From Nesterenkonia sp. LB17 (GTDB lineage Bacteria; Actinomycetota; Actinomycetes; Actinomycetales; Micrococcaceae): 64,000 nt of DNA. The stretch covers positions 310,001 to 374,000 of the forward strand of contig NZ_JAJOYX010000003.1 in NCBI RefSeq assembly GCF_022565915.1, in the 5' to 3' direction. The notes beneath the pieces were generated by a model. That model saw nothing but the letters and a program-made list of their open reading frames with translations, made no database searches and had not been told where the DNA came from. Positions 40,534-49,898 of this stretch are shown here, in pieces; position 1 is the first letter of the stretch, and every line of letters starts with the position of its first letter. The position numbers and the translations under genes were made by a program.

Positions 40534-41238
40534 TCAGTCGGTGAGCACCTTGGTCACGTTCGGGTCCACCGGGATGCCGGGGCCGAAGGTGGTGGTCACG
40601 GTGGCCTTGGCGATGTAGCGACCCTTCGAAGCCGAGGGCTTCAGACGAAGGATCTCTTCCAGCGCTGCGGCGTAGTTCTCCGCCAGCGCCTTGGCATCGA
40701 AGCTGGTCTTGCCCACGATGAAGTGCAGGTTGGAGTGCTTGTCCACGCGGAAGGTGATCTTGCCACCCTTGAGCTCGTTGACAGCCTTGGCGACGTCGGG
40801 GGTCACGGTGCCGGTCTTGGGGTTCGGCATCAGGTTACGCGGACCCAGCACCTTGCCCAGGCGACCGACCTTGCCCATCATGTCGGGCGAGGCGACGGCG
40901 GCGTCGAAGTCGGTCCAGCCATCGGCGACCTTGGCGATGAGCTCGTCGCCGCCGACGTAGTCAGCCCCGGCCTCTTCAGCCTTGGCGATGTTGTCGCCCT
41001 GGGTGAAGACGACGACGCGGGAGGTCTTGCCGGTGCCGTTGGGCAGGATGACCGTGCCGCGGACCATCTGGTCCGCCTTGCGCGGGTCCACCGAAAGCCG
41101 CATGGCGACCTCGACGGTGGCGTCCGACTTGGACGGGTTGATCTCCTTGGCCAGGGCTACTGCCTCGGCCGGGGAGTACAGGGCATCTTCGTTGACCTTC
41201 TGTGCCGCTGCTTCATAAGCTTTGCTGCGCTTTGCCAT
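40534..41238 (-). CDS. rplA: 50S ribosomal protein L1
   Basis: Forms the mobile L1 stalk that guides tRNA exit; it represses its own operon in E. coli. It has 234 residues with [31 protein letters not shown] and [14 protein letters not shown]. It lies 108 bases after rplK, a longer gap than usual, with no clear promoter or terminator in it. Confidence 0.98.
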   Translation of the reverse strand: MAKRSKAYEAAAQKVNEDALYSPAEAVALAKEINPSKSDATVEVAMRLSVDPRKADQMVRGTVILPNGTGKTSRVVVFTQGDNIAKAEEAGADYVGGDELIAKVADGWTDFDAAVASPDMMGKVGRLGKVLGPRNLMPNPKTGTVTPDVAKAVNELKGGKITFRVDKHSNLHFIVGKTSFDAKALAENYAAALEEILRLKPSASKGRYIAKATVTTTFGPGIPVDPNVTKVLTD

Positions 41239-41346
41239 CTGCGTTGTTCTCCTTAGCAGTCGTGGTACGCGGGTCGCGCTCGACCCTTCCCACCGTCCGA
41301 CTCGTGGCCGGACTGTTTGTCAGTTGATGTTGGGCGTGAGCCCGGT

Positions 41347-41778
41347 TCAGCCTTCGACCGTGATGCCCATGGAGCGGGCAGTTCCGGCGACGATCTTGGA
41401 GGCCGCGGCGAGGTCGTTCGCGTTGAGGTCCTCCATCTTGGTCTGGGCGATCTCTTCGACCTGCGACCGGCTCAGCTTGCCGACCTTGTCGGTGTGCGGC
41501 ACGCCTGAGCCCTTGGCCACGCCTGCGGCCTTCTTGATCAGCTCGGCGGCTGGCGGGGTCTTGGTGACGAAGGTGAAGGAGCGGTCTTCGTAGACCGTGA
41601 TCTCCACAGGGATCACATTGCCGCGCTGAGCCTCAGTCGCGGCGTTGTAAGCCTTGCAGAACTCCATGATGTTGACACCGTGCTGACCGAGTGCAGGACC
41701 GATCGGCGGAGCCGGGTTAGCGGCGCCTGCCTTGATCTGCAGCTTGATCAGGCCGGAGACTCTCTTCTTCGGGGCCAT
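41347..41778 (-). CDS. rplK: 50S ribosomal protein L11
   Basis: Part of the GTPase-associated centre and needed for the RelA-type stringent response; target region of thiopeptides. With the ATG at 41778 it has 143 residues starting [18 protein letters not shown]; the proline-rich NTD segment [20 protein letters not shown] is conserved. The frame is open to 41901, but the extra 41 residues have no family resemblance and AGGACGC precedes the chosen start. Confidence 0.97.
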   Translation of the reverse strand: MAPKKRVSGLIKLQIKAGAANPAPPIGPALGQHGVNIMEFCKAYNAATEAQRGNVIPVEITVYEDRSFTFVTKTPPAAELIKKAAGVAKGSGVPHTDKVGKLSRSQVEEIAQTKMEDLNANDLAAASKIVAGTARSMGITVEG

Positions 41779-41973
41779 GTTCAGCGTCCTTTGCTTGCGT
41801 GGTGGATTCAGGCTCTCACGCCGCTTGGGCGGCGCGAGGGCTTCAACCCTCACCTGGTGTCCCTGTGCCACAGGAGCGTGACGCAGGGGGGTGGCCATCA
41901 TGGCGTGATGACCGGTTCGACGTCGCCGGTCAAAGCCACCTGCGACATCGAAAGTCTTTGATTCTCACCCAAC

Positions 41974-41999
41974 CTGGGCCGACGACGTCGTCGGCCCAG
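41974..41999 (-). terminator. Perfect 26-bp palindrome after nusG
   Basis: CTGGGCCGACGAC followed at once by its reverse complement, beginning 16 bases after the nusG stop codon. As RNA it makes a hairpin with a 4-base loop; as DNA it is a fully symmetric site. It sits in the 236-base gap before rplK and probably ends the secE-nusG unit, although no T-run follows. Confidence 0.65.
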
Positions 42000-42014
42000 C
42001 CACGTGAGTGAACC

Positions 42015-42920
42015 TCAGTAGATCTTTTCGACCTGGTTGAAGTTCAGCGTCACCGGGGTCTCACGCTCGAAGATCGAGACGAGGACCACGAGCTGACGCG
42101 AGTCTGCGTGGATCTCTGAGATGGAAGCCGGCAGGGTGGCGAAGGGGCCATCGGTGACGGTGACCGATTCGCCGATCTCGAAGTCCACCTTGATGTCCGA
42201 GGCTGCCGCGGCGGAGCCGTCTTCACCGGCGCCGTGCTTGGGTGCATCGGGCTTGCCGAGGAGGTGGTCCGAGAGCATGTCGAAGACCTCGTCGGAGCTC
42301 AGCGGGTGCGGGTCGTGGGCATTGCCCACGAATCCGGTGACTCCGGGGGTGTGGCGGACGACGCCCCAGGAGGCGTCGGTGAGCTCCATGCGGACGATCA
42401 CGTAGCCCGGGATGCGCACCCGGCTCACGACCTTGCGCTGGGTGCCCTTGATCTCCACGACCTCTTCCATGGGGACCTCGATCTCGAAGATGTGGTCCTC
42501 CATGTCCTGGGTCTGGATACGGGTCTCCAGGTTGGATTTCACGCGCTTCTCGTAGCCCGCGTAGGTGTGCACCACGTACCAGTCACCGAGCTGGCGGCGC
42601 AGCGTGGACTTCAGTGCGGCGGCGCGCTCCTCGTAGGACTTCTCCTCCTCGGGCACCTCCGCGTCGGCCTCGGTCGCGACCGGCTCGTCACCCTCGCCCT
42701 CAGCCGCATCCTCGGGCTGGGCGTCGGAGTCGGTCTCAGCCTCGGCGGGCGCGGCGTCAGCACCCTCGGCGTCCTCGCCGATCTCGGCTTCGGTCTGCGC
42801 GTCCGTCTCGACAGCGGCTGAGGTGTCCTCGGCCGCTTCGGTGCCCGCTGCTGACTCGGCAGCGGCATCCTGGGCGGCGTCGACCTCTTCGGTCTGCTGC
42901 GAAAGATCCTGTTCAGACAC
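42015..42920 (-). CDS. nusG: Transcription termination/antitermination protein NusG
   Basis: Elongation factor linking RNA polymerase with Rho or S10. The GTG at 42920 (301 residues) follows AGGAG; a longer frame to 42953 is possible. The first 110 or so residues are a low-complexity Glu/Asp/Ala-rich acidic extension, as in other actinobacteria. Then come the NGN domain ([31 protein letters not shown] segment [11 protein letters not shown]) and the KOW domain ([20 protein letters not shown]). It lies 105 bases after secE. Confidence 0.96.
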   Translation of the reverse strand: MSEQDLSQQTEEVDAAQDAAAESAAGTEAAEDTSAAVETDAQTEAEIGEDAEGADAAPAEAETDSDAQPEDAAEGEGDEPVATEADAEVPEEEKSYEERAAALKSTLRRQLGDWYVVHTYAGYEKRVKSNLETRIQTQDMEDHIFEIEVPMEEVVEIKGTQRKVVSRVRIPGYVIVRMELTDASWGVVRHTPGVTGFVGNAHDPHPLSSDEVFDMLSDHLLGKPDAPKHGAGEDGSAAAASDIKVDFEIGESVTVTDGPFATLPASISEIHADSRQLVVLVSIFERETPVTLNFNQVEKIY

Positions 42921-43025
42921 TGTTCTCCTGCTTTCCGTGGTGCTCACCGCCACACGGCGAGCTCTCGTTCACGTGGTGGATGCCCTGGCTGCGGCATCAC
43001 GTCATGGTCATCTGGCGGGCCCAGT

Positions 43026-43337
43026 TCAGTCCTCGGCGCCGCCATCGGCTCCGGCGGGCGGCTCGATGGGCTGCTCGACGCCTCCCGTTGAGCCGAAGAG
43101 CGCCTCGGCGCCCCGGCTGAAGACCGCGTCGAAGCCGGTGACGATCCCGATCACGATGATGACGAAGACCAGCACGACCAGCGTGTAGTTGGTCAGCTCC
43201 CGCCGGGTCGGAACGACCACCTTGCGGAGCTCGTCAATGACCTGGCGGAGGAACAGCCACAGCTTCCCGAACGGGCCCTTCGGATCGCCGCCGGCAGGCG
43301 TGGAGCCCTGATCTGGCGTCGAAGGCGACTGGGACAC
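43026..43337 (-). CDS. secE: Preprotein translocase subunit SecE
   Basis: Clamp subunit of the SecYEG channel, with one membrane helix. It has 103 residues: a Pro/Gly-rich start, the conserved amphipathic segment LRQVIDELRKVVVPTRRELT (about 30-49), a helix (about 51-68) and an acidic/Pro tail. It lies between tRNA-Trp and nusG, the standard order. Confidence 0.95.
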   Translation of the reverse strand: MSQSPSTPDQGSTPAGGDPKGPFGKLWLFLRQVIDELRKVVVPTRRELTNYTLVVLVFVIIVIGIVTGFDAVFSRGAEALFGSTGGVEQPIEPPAGADGGAED

Positions 43338-43375
43338 GAAGACTCCATCTGTTCACGGTTAAGGCGGGTGCCTAG

Positions 43376-43448
43376 CAGGGCAGACAGGACTCGAACCTGC
43401 AACCTACGGTTTTGGAGACCGTTGCGCTACCAATTGCGCCACTGCCCT
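43376..43448 (-). tRNA. trnW: tRNA-Trp (anticodon CCA)
   Basis: 73 bases forming a full cloverleaf: acceptor AGGGCAG/CTGCCCT, D-arm GCGCAATTGGTAGCGC, anticodon stem ACGGT/ACCGT with loop CTCCAAA (anticodon CCA), and T-arm GCAGGTTCGAGTCCTGT, discriminator G. The 3' CCA is not encoded. It stands directly before secE. Confidence 0.97.
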
Positions 43449-43622
43449 AGGGGTAACCGACCCTCCGCCACGCTACCGCATCGAGAACCGGAGCACCGGT
43501 TTCGGGGCACGATGGATCGGAGGCGCCTGAGACACCGGTAGATCACTCTACGCCCTCGGCCCGGTGCAGGACAAACCGGTAGGCTTGAACCAGTCCATGA
43601 ATCCCGAAAGGATCCCTCAGAC

Positions 43623-44837
43623 ATGACTGCTCCGAACTCACGCATCTCCGACCGTATCGGCTCCATCGCCGAGTCCGCCACCCTTGCCGTGGACGCGAAG
43701 GCCAAGGCGCTCAAGGCAGCCGGTGAGGATGTCATCGGTTTCGGTGCGGGCGAGCCGGACTTCCCCACCCCGGACTACATCGTGGAAGCGGCGCGCGAAG
43801 CGGCCCTGAACCCCCGCTTCCACCGCTATTCCCCCGCCGCCGGGCTGCCCGAGCTGCGCGCCGCGGTGGCGGAGAAGACCACCCGGGACTCCGGGTACCG
43901 GATCGAGGGCGAGGCGCTGGCGCCGGCGAACGTGCTGATCACCAACGGCGGCAAGCAGGCCGTGTACAACACCTTCGCCACCCTGCTGGACCCCGGCGAT
44001 GAGGTCATCCTCCCTGCTCCCTTCTGGACCACCTACCCCGAGGCCATCAAGCTGGCCGGCGGCGTGCCCGTGGACGTCTTCGCCGGGCCGGAGCAGGGCT
44101 ATAAGGTCACGATGGAGCAGCTGGAGCAGACCCTGACCGAGGCCACCAAGGTGCTGGTCTTCGTCTCCCCCTCCAACCCCACCGGCGCGGTGTACTCCGC
44201 CGAGGAGGTCCGCGAGATCGGCCGCTGGGCGGCGGAGAAGGGCCTGTGGGTGGTCACCGACGAGATCTACGAGCACCTCACCTACGACGACGCCGAGTTC
44301 ACCTCCATCGCCGCCGTCGAGGAGCTGGCCGATCAGGTGGTGATCCTCAACGGAGTCGCCAAGACCTACGCGATGACCGGGTGGCGCGTGGGCTGGATGG
44401 TGGGTCCGACCGACGTCATCAAGGCCGCGGCGAACCTGCAGTCCCATGCCACCAGCAACGTCGCCAACGTCTCACAGATGGCCGCGCTGGCCGCCGTCGA
44501 AGGTCCGCTGGATGCGGTCAACGAGATGAAGACCGCCTTCGACCGACGACGCCGTGCCATCGTCAGCGGGCTCAATGAGATCACCGGGTTCTCCTGCCCC
44601 ACCCCGGAAGGCGCCTTCTACGCCTATGTCGATGTCCGCGAGGCGCTGGGCCGTGAGATCGCCGGTCGCACGCCGCAGACCTCCGCGGAGCTGGCCGAGC
44701 TGATCCTGGAGGAGGCCAAGGTCGCCGTCGTCCCGGGTGAGGCCTTCGGTCCCAGCGGATTCCTGCGCCTGTCCTACGCGCTGGGCGATGAGGACCTGGC
44801 CAAGGGGCTGCGTCGGCTCCAGGACCTGCTCGGCTGA
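43623..44837 (+). CDS. Class I aminotransferase, probably aspartate aminotransferase
   Basis: PLP enzyme of fold type I, subgroup I-gamma-like aspartate aminotransferases, 404 residues. The cofactor lysine is K247 ([10 protein letters not shown]); SNPTG (184-188) and D213 in VTDEIYEH bind PLP; the C-terminal arginine that holds the substrate alpha-carboxylate lies in FLRLSYA. The ATG at 43623 has AAGGA 12 bases upstream, rather far. It stands alone after tRNA-Trp on the other strand. Prephenate or other keto acids could also be substrates. Confidence 0.92.
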   Translation: MTAPNSRISDRIGSIAESATLAVDAKAKALKAAGEDVIGFGAGEPDFPTPDYIVEAAREAALNPRFHRYSPAAGLPELRAAVAEKTTRDSGYRIEGEALAPANVLITNGGKQAVYNTFATLLDPGDEVILPAPFWTTYPEAIKLAGGVPVDVFAGPEQGYKVTMEQLEQTLTEATKVLVFVSPSNPTGAVYSAEEVREIGRWAAEKGLWVVTDEIYEHLTYDDAEFTSIAAVEELADQVVILNGVAKTYAMTGWRVGWMVGPTDVIKAAANLQSHATSNVANVSQMAALAAVEGPLDAVNEMKTAFDRRRRAIVSGLNEITGFSCPTPEGAFYAYVDVREALGREIAGRTPQTSAELAELILEEAKVAVVPGEAFGPSGFLRLSYALGDEDLAKGLRRLQDLLG

Positions 44838-44847
44838 TGAGCGCAGC

Positions 44848-44878
44848 CCCGCCCGGCTGATGCCTCCCGTCGGGCGGG
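44848..44878 (+). terminator. Terminator-like hairpin after the aminotransferase gene
   Basis: Perfect 8-bp arms CCCGCCCG and CGGGCGGG with a 15-base loop, beginning 11 bases after the stop codon. A TAGACT at 44885-44890 just beyond could be the -10 of pfkA, without a clear -35. Confidence 0.5.
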
Positions 44879-44964
44879 ACCCCATAGACTGGGCGCAGCA
44901 ACCTGCCGAGGAAGTCAGGCCTGAGATTTTTCCTGGAATCCATGAAGGGACGAGCTGAATCATC

Positions 44965-45996
44965 ATGCGCATCGGACTGCTCACCTCCGGCGGCGACTGC
45001 CCCGGCCTGAACGCCGTCATCCGCTCCGCCGTGCTCCACGGCATCAAGAGCTACGGCGACGAGTTCGTCGGCTTCAAGGGCGGCTGGCGCGGCCTCATCG
45101 AGGGCGACTACATCGACCTGCCCCGGCAGTCCGTGCGCGGTCTCTCCCGTCAGGGCGGCACGATCCTCGGCACCTCGCGGACCCACCCGTACAACCACCC
45201 GGGCGGCGGACCGGAGAACATGGCCAAGCAGCTCAAGCGCCACGACGTCGACGCCGTCATCGCCATCGGCGGCGAGGGCACCCTGGCCGGGGCCAAGCGA
45301 CTGGCCGATGACGGAATCCCGGTGGTCGGGGTGCCGAAGACCATCGACAACGACCTCAAGGCCACCGACTACACCTTCGGCTTCGACACGGCGGTCTCCA
45401 TCGCCACCGATGCGATGGATCGGCTGCGCACCACCGGGGAGTCCCACCACCGCTGCATGGTCGCCGAGGTCATGGGCCGCAACGTCGGCTGGATCGCGCT
45501 GCACTCCGGCATGGCCGCCGGAGCCCACGCCATCCTGATCCCGGAACACAAGGTCTCCATGGACCAGGTCTGTGAATGGGTCGAGCAGGTCCACTCCCGC
45601 GGACGCTCCCCGCTGGTGGTCGTCGCCGAGGGGTTCATCCCCGAAGACGCCGAGGAGGCGCTGGCAGGCAAGGGCGAAGAGTCCGACGGTCGCCCGCGGC
45701 TCGGCGGCATCGGGGACTGGGTGACTCGGCAGATCGAGTCCAAGACCGGCATCGAGTCGCGCAACACCACCCTGGGCCACATCCAGCGCGGCGGAAACCC
45801 CACCGGCTATGACCGGGTGCTCGCCACCCGCTTCGGCATCCGCGCCCTGGACCTCGTGCACGAACAGGCCTGGGGCCACATGGCGGCGCTGCGCGGCACC
45901 GAGATTCTCCAGGTCGATCTCGCCGAGGCGCTGGACGGGCTCAAGACCGTGCCTCCCGAGCGCTACAACGAGGCCCAGATCCTCTTCGGCCGCTGA
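44965..45996 (+). CDS. pfkA: 6-phosphofructokinase, probably ATP-dependent
   Basis: Phosphorylates fructose-6-phosphate in glycolysis, 343 residues. The nucleotide loop SGGDCPGLNAVI (8-19), GGEGT (102-106) and the catalytic loop PKTIDND (124-130, base D128) are present. Gly at the position where PPi-dependent enzymes have Asp (GGEGT, not GGDDT) points to ATP, while PKTIDND with Lys is shared with the PPi-type clade; this mixed form occurs in Streptomyces ATP-PFKs. MGRNVGWIAL is the substrate-binding segment. The ATG at 44965 has only a distant GAGC site upstream. Confidence 0.94.
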   Translation: MRIGLLTSGGDCPGLNAVIRSAVLHGIKSYGDEFVGFKGGWRGLIEGDYIDLPRQSVRGLSRQGGTILGTSRTHPYNHPGGGPENMAKQLKRHDVDAVIAIGGEGTLAGAKRLADDGIPVVGVPKTIDNDLKATDYTFGFDTAVSIATDAMDRLRTTGESHHRCMVAEVMGRNVGWIALHSGMAAGAHAILIPEHKVSMDQVCEWVEQVHSRGRSPLVVVAEGFIPEDAEEALAGKGEESDGRPRLGGIGDWVTRQIESKTGIESRNTTLGHIQRGGNPTGYDRVLATRFGIRALDLVHEQAWGHMAALRGTEILQVDLAEALDGLKTVPPERYNEAQILFGR

Positions 45997-46050
45997 ACCG
46001 TTGCCCCGGACCGCGGCGCAGGACGCACCCTCCATGCTGAGCCTCCTCCC

Positions 46051-46758
46051 GTGAGCCTGGCGGACCATACGCGCAGCATCATCGCGCTGGCGTGGGCACG
46101 GATGATCGGCCTCGGCGATGAGGAGCTGCTCGGCGCGGGATCCCATCACGAGGTCATCACCGCAGACGGCTCCGCGGTGGCCTTCCTGCGACTCTTCGAT
46201 CACACCGTTCTCAGCGGACCCGCCGAGGTGCTGCGCCATGCCCGCCGGCGCGACGACACCGAGCTCGCCGATGAACGCCGGCTCCTGGAGCTCTCGCGTC
46301 GGCACGCCCCGGGCGCGCGCAGCCTGGGTGCGGCGAACCTGCTCTACGCCGAGGAGCCGGCCGCCCTGGGCGCCGCGCAGCGCGGGGCGGTCTCCTTCGA
46401 TCCGGAACATGTGCGCGCAGTGCTCGCCGCCTCACCGGCCGATGACGTGCAGGCCTCAGGGATCGCCGCGGCGCCCTGGAGCGCAGCGCTGGTGGATGAG
46501 GGCACCGGCACGGCGCTCGGCGCCGCCGGGCGGGAGCTCTGGGCCGGGATGCTGGGCCAGCTGGGGGTCCTCACGGTGCCCGATCAGCGCCGTGCCGGGG
46601 TCGGGCTGCAGCTGGCCGCGGTGGCGGCGGAGGAGGCATTCAGCGAGGGACTCGTCCCGCAGTGGCGGGCCCGCACCGAGTCCGTCGGCTCGCTGCGCAT
46701 CGCCGCGGCGCTGGGGTTCAGCCCCGCCGGCTCACAGACCACCGTGGTCTTCGACTGA
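46051..46758 (+). CDS. GNAT-fold acetyltransferase-like protein
   Basis: 235 residues with a weak N-terminal half and a C-terminal GNAT half: the acetyl-CoA loop is LTVPDQRRAGVGLQLAA (about 172-188), followed by the helix and a typical RTESVGSLRIAAALGFSPAG end. Substrate unknown. The GTG at 46051 has no good ribosome site, and the real start may be further in. It follows pfkA by 54 bases and converges with the YgfZ-like gene. Confidence 0.7.
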   Translation: MSLADHTRSIIALAWARMIGLGDEELLGAGSHHEVITADGSAVAFLRLFDHTVLSGPAEVLRHARRRDDTELADERRLLELSRRHAPGARSLGAANLLYAEEPAALGAAQRGAVSFDPEHVRAVLAASPADDVQASGIAAAPWSAALVDEGTGTALGAAGRELWAGMLGQLGVLTVPDQRRAGVGLQLAAVAAEEAFSEGLVPQWRARTESVGSLRIAAALGFSPAGSQTTVVFD

Positions 46759-46793
46759 GCCTCCAGCTCGGCGAGACCTGCTGGGCGACCTGC

Positions 46794-47957
46794 TCAGCGG
46801 CGCTGTCCGCGCAGGAAGTCTCCCTTGGGACGCCCCACGGCCTGTCCGGCGTCGGGACGGACGATGACCTCCTGGGCCGCCGCGTAGAAGGTCGCAGAAT
46901 CTGCGTCGCCGTCGCGCACCACCAGCTGCAGCGCCGGGTCCACCTTGCGCTTGACCAGCGCCAGCGCGATCGGGCCCATCTCGTGGTGCCGCGCCACCGA
47001 GGTGACCTTCCCCACCGGGCGCTCCCCGGCCAGCTCGGCCGGGGAGGCCTCTGGGGCGGCGGCCAGGATGTCTGAACCGATCGCCGGAAGCGTGTGCTCG
47101 CTGCCGTCGAGGTGCAGGAACACCAGGCGGCGCGGTGGATGGCCGAGGTTGTGAACCCGTGCCACGGTCTCCTGACCCTTGTAGCAGCCCTTGCTCAGAT
47201 GCACGGCGGTGCGGATCAGGTCCAGCTCGTGCGGGATCGTCTTCTCATCGACCTCGCGGGCCAGGCGGGGTCGCCAGGCGGCGACGCGCAGCGCCTCGGC
47301 CGCCATGGTGCCGGCGAGGATCCATCCGGCCTGTTCGAGACCGTCGATCGTGGCTTCCAACGAGGTCCGCGGCACCACGTGCAGCCGCCAGGACCAGTCC
47401 GCGCCAGGGTGGTCCGCCTCGGCGACCTGGGCGTAGCTGGCCGCGCCGGGACCGAGCTTCGGCCACGGGTCCGCCCAGCCGATGACGACCTCACCGGAGG
47501 CTGAGGCGGGCAGCGGTGCGGTGGAGCCGAGCACCGCGTAGTCGGCGGTGCGGTCGGCGATCTCCACCCGGAGCATGAACTTCATCGAGTCGAGCCACTG
47601 GGCCAGCACCCCGCCGTGTGAGTTCTCGGTGATCAGCCAGACGGTCTCACCGTCGTCGACCACCGCCGCATCGTGTTCGATGCGCCCGGAGATGTCCAGC
47701 AGCAGCAGCTCGGTGGGCTCCCCCGGCTTGAGTCCGGCGATCTCCTGGGAGGACAGCGTGGTCAGCCAGGTCAGCCGGTCGGGCCCGGAGACCGTGACCA
47801 CGCTGCGCTGGGAGAGATCGACGACGGCGGCGCCACGGGCCAGTGCGCGCTGCTCCCGGGTGGGGTCGCCGTAGTGTGCGGCCACCGCGGCGTCGTCACC
47901 GCCGTCAGCGACGGCGCCGGTGCGGTTCAGCAGGGGTGACTTCGAGTTCTCATCCAC
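46794..47957 (-). CDS. ygfZ: YgfZ/GcvT-like folate-binding protein
   Basis: Tetrahydrofolate-dependent protein that helps maintain or assemble some Fe-S proteins. The signature KGCYKGQE lies at about residue 255, with the catalytic-type cysteine in it; the GcvT-like fold is recognised by the N-terminal RSVVTVSGPDRLTWL. The GTG at 47957 (387 residues) has AAGGAG seven bases upstream and is preferred to the longer frame to 48011, which is Arg/Pro-rich. It lies downstream of the nitrobindin-like gene. Confidence 0.9.
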   Translation of the reverse strand: MDENSKSPLLNRTGAVADGGDDAAVAAHYGDPTREQRALARGAAVVDLSQRSVVTVSGPDRLTWLTTLSSQEIAGLKPGEPTELLLLDISGRIEHDAAVVDDGETVWLITENSHGGVLAQWLDSMKFMLRVEIADRTADYAVLGSTAPLPASASGEVVIGWADPWPKLGPGAASYAQVAEADHPGADWSWRLHVVPRTSLEATIDGLEQAGWILAGTMAAEALRVAAWRPRLAREVDEKTIPHELDLIRTAVHLSKGCYKGQETVARVHNLGHPPRRLVFLHLDGSEHTLPAIGSDILAAAPEASPAELAGERPVGKVTSVARHHEMGPIALALVKRKVDPALQLVVRDGDADSATFYAAAQEVIVRPDAGQAVGRPKGDFLRGQRR

Positions 47958-48037
47958 GGGCGGACTCCTTGATCGTTGCGGCGGGCGCGCAGGGCGCACG
48001 GCGCGGGGCACCTGCCAGGGGCAGGCGAGAGCGAGGC

Positions 48038-48673
48038 TCAGGCGGTGCGCTTGGCGCTGACCTCGTCGGCGGAAGCCGTGCGGTCGAGGATCGCGGAGGC
48101 GTGGGGAACCATCTCCCCATCGGCGGCGCGAAGATCCCAGCGCCAGAACAGCTGGCTGTTCACCAGTCCGAACATCCGCGAGGCACCCGGATATTCCGCA
48201 GCGTGCTCCCCGCGCATCACCGCGTCGGTGGCCAGGTGCAGCTGCGGGCCCTTGATCTTGCCGTAGTAGAGCTCCGAGATGCTGCCCGGATGGGTGATGG
48301 TGGCGGTGATCGCGAAGGATCCGTCCTGCTCCGCGAGCTGGTCGACCTCGGCCGCGCTCTTGTACGCGGGCACCACGTCCGCCGGGTCCAGGCCGGGGCC
48401 GACATCGGCGTCGGTGCGGGCCCGGTCCAGCGACCAGAAGCCGGTCTCCACCGAGAGCGGACGCAGCCGTGCACCCGCCTCATCGGCGAGCCAGGTCTCG
48501 GCCCGGTACTCGACGAACTCCAGGCCGGTGTCACGGAATGTGACGTCCTGGGTGAAGATCGGATCGTCCTGCTCTCCCGAGCCCAGGCGGCCTTGACCGC
48601 GCCAGCTGCCGAGCAGCCAGTAGAGCGGGGCCAGCTCCGGGGTCAGGTCGGTGGGAAGCTCCATCGGGGCCAT
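48038..48673 (-). CDS. Nitrobindin-like heme-binding beta-barrel protein (FABP family)
   Basis: 211 residues of the THAP4/nitrobindin family (formerly DUF1794). The family motif GSWRGQG (22-28) and the C-terminal LFWRWDL and VPHASAILDR, with the probable heme-ligand histidine, are present. Members bind ferric heme and isomerise peroxynitrite or bind NO; that role is inferred. The ATG at 48673 has GAGGAG upstream. In mycobacteria a homologue lies in the same neighbourhood as glnR and mshD. Confidence 0.88.
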   Translation of the reverse strand: MAPMELPTDLTPELAPLYWLLGSWRGQGRLGSGEQDDPIFTQDVTFRDTGLEFVEYRAETWLADEAGARLRPLSVETGFWSLDRARTDADVGPGLDPADVVPAYKSAAEVDQLAEQDGSFAITATITHPGSISELYYGKIKGPQLHLATDAVMRGEHAAEYPGASRMFGLVNSQLFWRWDLRAADGEMVPHASAILDRTASADEVSAKRTA

Positions 48674-48733
48674 CGGCTCAGCTCCTCAGCGCGCGGTCGA
48701 CACTGGGCTGTGTCTCGGTGCGGTGCAGGCGGA

Positions 48734-48868
48734 TCAGCGCTGACCCTTGTACAACCGGGAGATGACGGTCCAGGAGATGCCGGCGATCATCAGCGTCACC
48801 AGGACCAGCAGCCCGATGAAGAAGATCTCCAGTGCGAGCAGTGAGACGTTCTGCAATGCGAGGTTCAT
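48734..48868 (-). CDS. Small single-helix membrane protein, 44 residues
   Basis: Reads MNLALQNVSLLALEIF and then a hydrophobic helix (about 15-36) and the basic end SRLYKGQR. No function can be assigned. It starts 18 bases after the stop of the upstream permease-like gene and precedes the nitrobindin-like gene by 60 bases, on the same strand, so it probably belongs to that transcript. No clear ribosome site is seen. Confidence 0.65.
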   Translation of the reverse strand: MNLALQNVSLLALEIFFIGLLVLVTLMIAGISWTVISRLYKGQR

Positions 48869-48886
48869 GGGTGAAAGTGTACAACT

Positions 48887-49732
48887 TCACACCAGCAGAA
48901 GACGCTCCGTGAAGTAGGTCAGCGCGCCCATGGCCGCGATCGGGGCTGCGCCGACCGCAATTCCGGAGAGAATCCCCTGTGGCGGACCCTGTGCGAGGAG
49001 GAAGCGGCGGAAGGAGGCGAGCAGCAGTCCGGCCACCAGCCCGAGCGTCCCGGCGAAGAGCAGGGTCAGCTCACCCCAGGCCAAGGTCATCCCGATGGCG
49101 GCCCCGACGCTTCCCAGGACCACCAGGAGCATGGCCCACGCATTGGGCAGCGGAATCGCGGCGAGCAGGGTCGCGATGATCAGCGCACCCGCGGCAAGCG
49201 TCACCACGGCGAGCTCCCCGGACGCTCCGGTGACGGCCAGCAGGGTGGTGTCCTCCACCGGCAGCAGACCGCGCACGGCGAGGATCCCTCCGGCGTCGTC
49301 TCCCCCGTTTGCTCCTGCCAGCTCCACCGGGTAGCGCAGACCGGCCACCCAGCCGGCTCCGGTGGTGGCGATCAGCACCCCGGCGCAGGCTCCGATGGTG
49401 GACTCCAGCCGGTGCGGCCTTCCGGTGCCGCGCAGGACCTGGATCAGGAAGACGCTCATGACGCCGAAGGCCAGTGCCACGGAGGACCAGAAGAAGAGGT
49501 CACCGGCGGTCCCCACGATGCCGGCGCCGAGGGCCGCGACGACTCCGGCGCAGGCGATGACGGCGGAGAGCGAGCGTCGGGCCGAGACTCCCATCAGCTG
49601 GGGCCACCCCAGCGCGATGAGAATCGAGAGCCCACAGACCACCAGGGTCATAGCGATGGTCCCGGCCCAGGAGGCCAGGGCGAGCGCTGTGGCTGCGAGC
49701 AGGGCGGAGGCTGCCACTGGGATGTACTTCAC
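48887..49732 (-). CDS. Multi-helix membrane protein, function unknown
   Basis: About 281 residues with roughly 9 membrane helices; no family recognised with confidence, though it looks like a conserved actinobacterial permease-type protein. The GTG at 49732 follows AGGA by about eight bases and gives a short N-terminus before the first helix. An ATG at 49771 (adding 13 basic residues) and a longer frame to 49837 are alternatives. It is divergent from glnR. Confidence 0.7.
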   Translation of the reverse strand: MKYIPVAASALLAATALALASWAGTIAMTLVVCGLSILIALGWPQLMGVSARRSLSAVIACAGVVAALGAGIVGTAGDLFFWSSVALAFGVMSVFLIQVLRGTGRPHRLESTIGACAGVLIATTGAGWVAGLRYPVELAGANGGDDAGGILAVRGLLPVEDTTLLAVTGASGELAVVTLAAGALIIATLLAAIPLPNAWAMLLVVLGSVGAAIGMTLAWGELTLLFAGTLGLVAGLLLASFRRFLLAQGPPQGILSGIAVGAAPIAAMGALTYFTERLLLV

Positions 49733-49898
49733 AACAGGCCATCCTAGAGGTCCGCGCTTCGCACGTCGCATATACTCAACCCCGGATCGCTGAATCGCGT
49801 TTCCACATTGTGCAATCACCGGCGTTGAAGACCGCAATCACCGTTGACGACCCTGCGGGACCCGGTGAAGATGATGGCCCGAGGGGAAGGAGTCATGC

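Noticed and set aside
44581-46410. 609-codon minus-strand open frame opposite pfkA and its neighbours
   Set aside because: Antisense shadow of pfkA and the aminotransferase; no domains.
48871-48890. Imperfect palindrome GTGAA...TTCAC as an operator
   Set aside because: It overlaps a stop codon and has two mismatched pairs; chance is enough to explain it.
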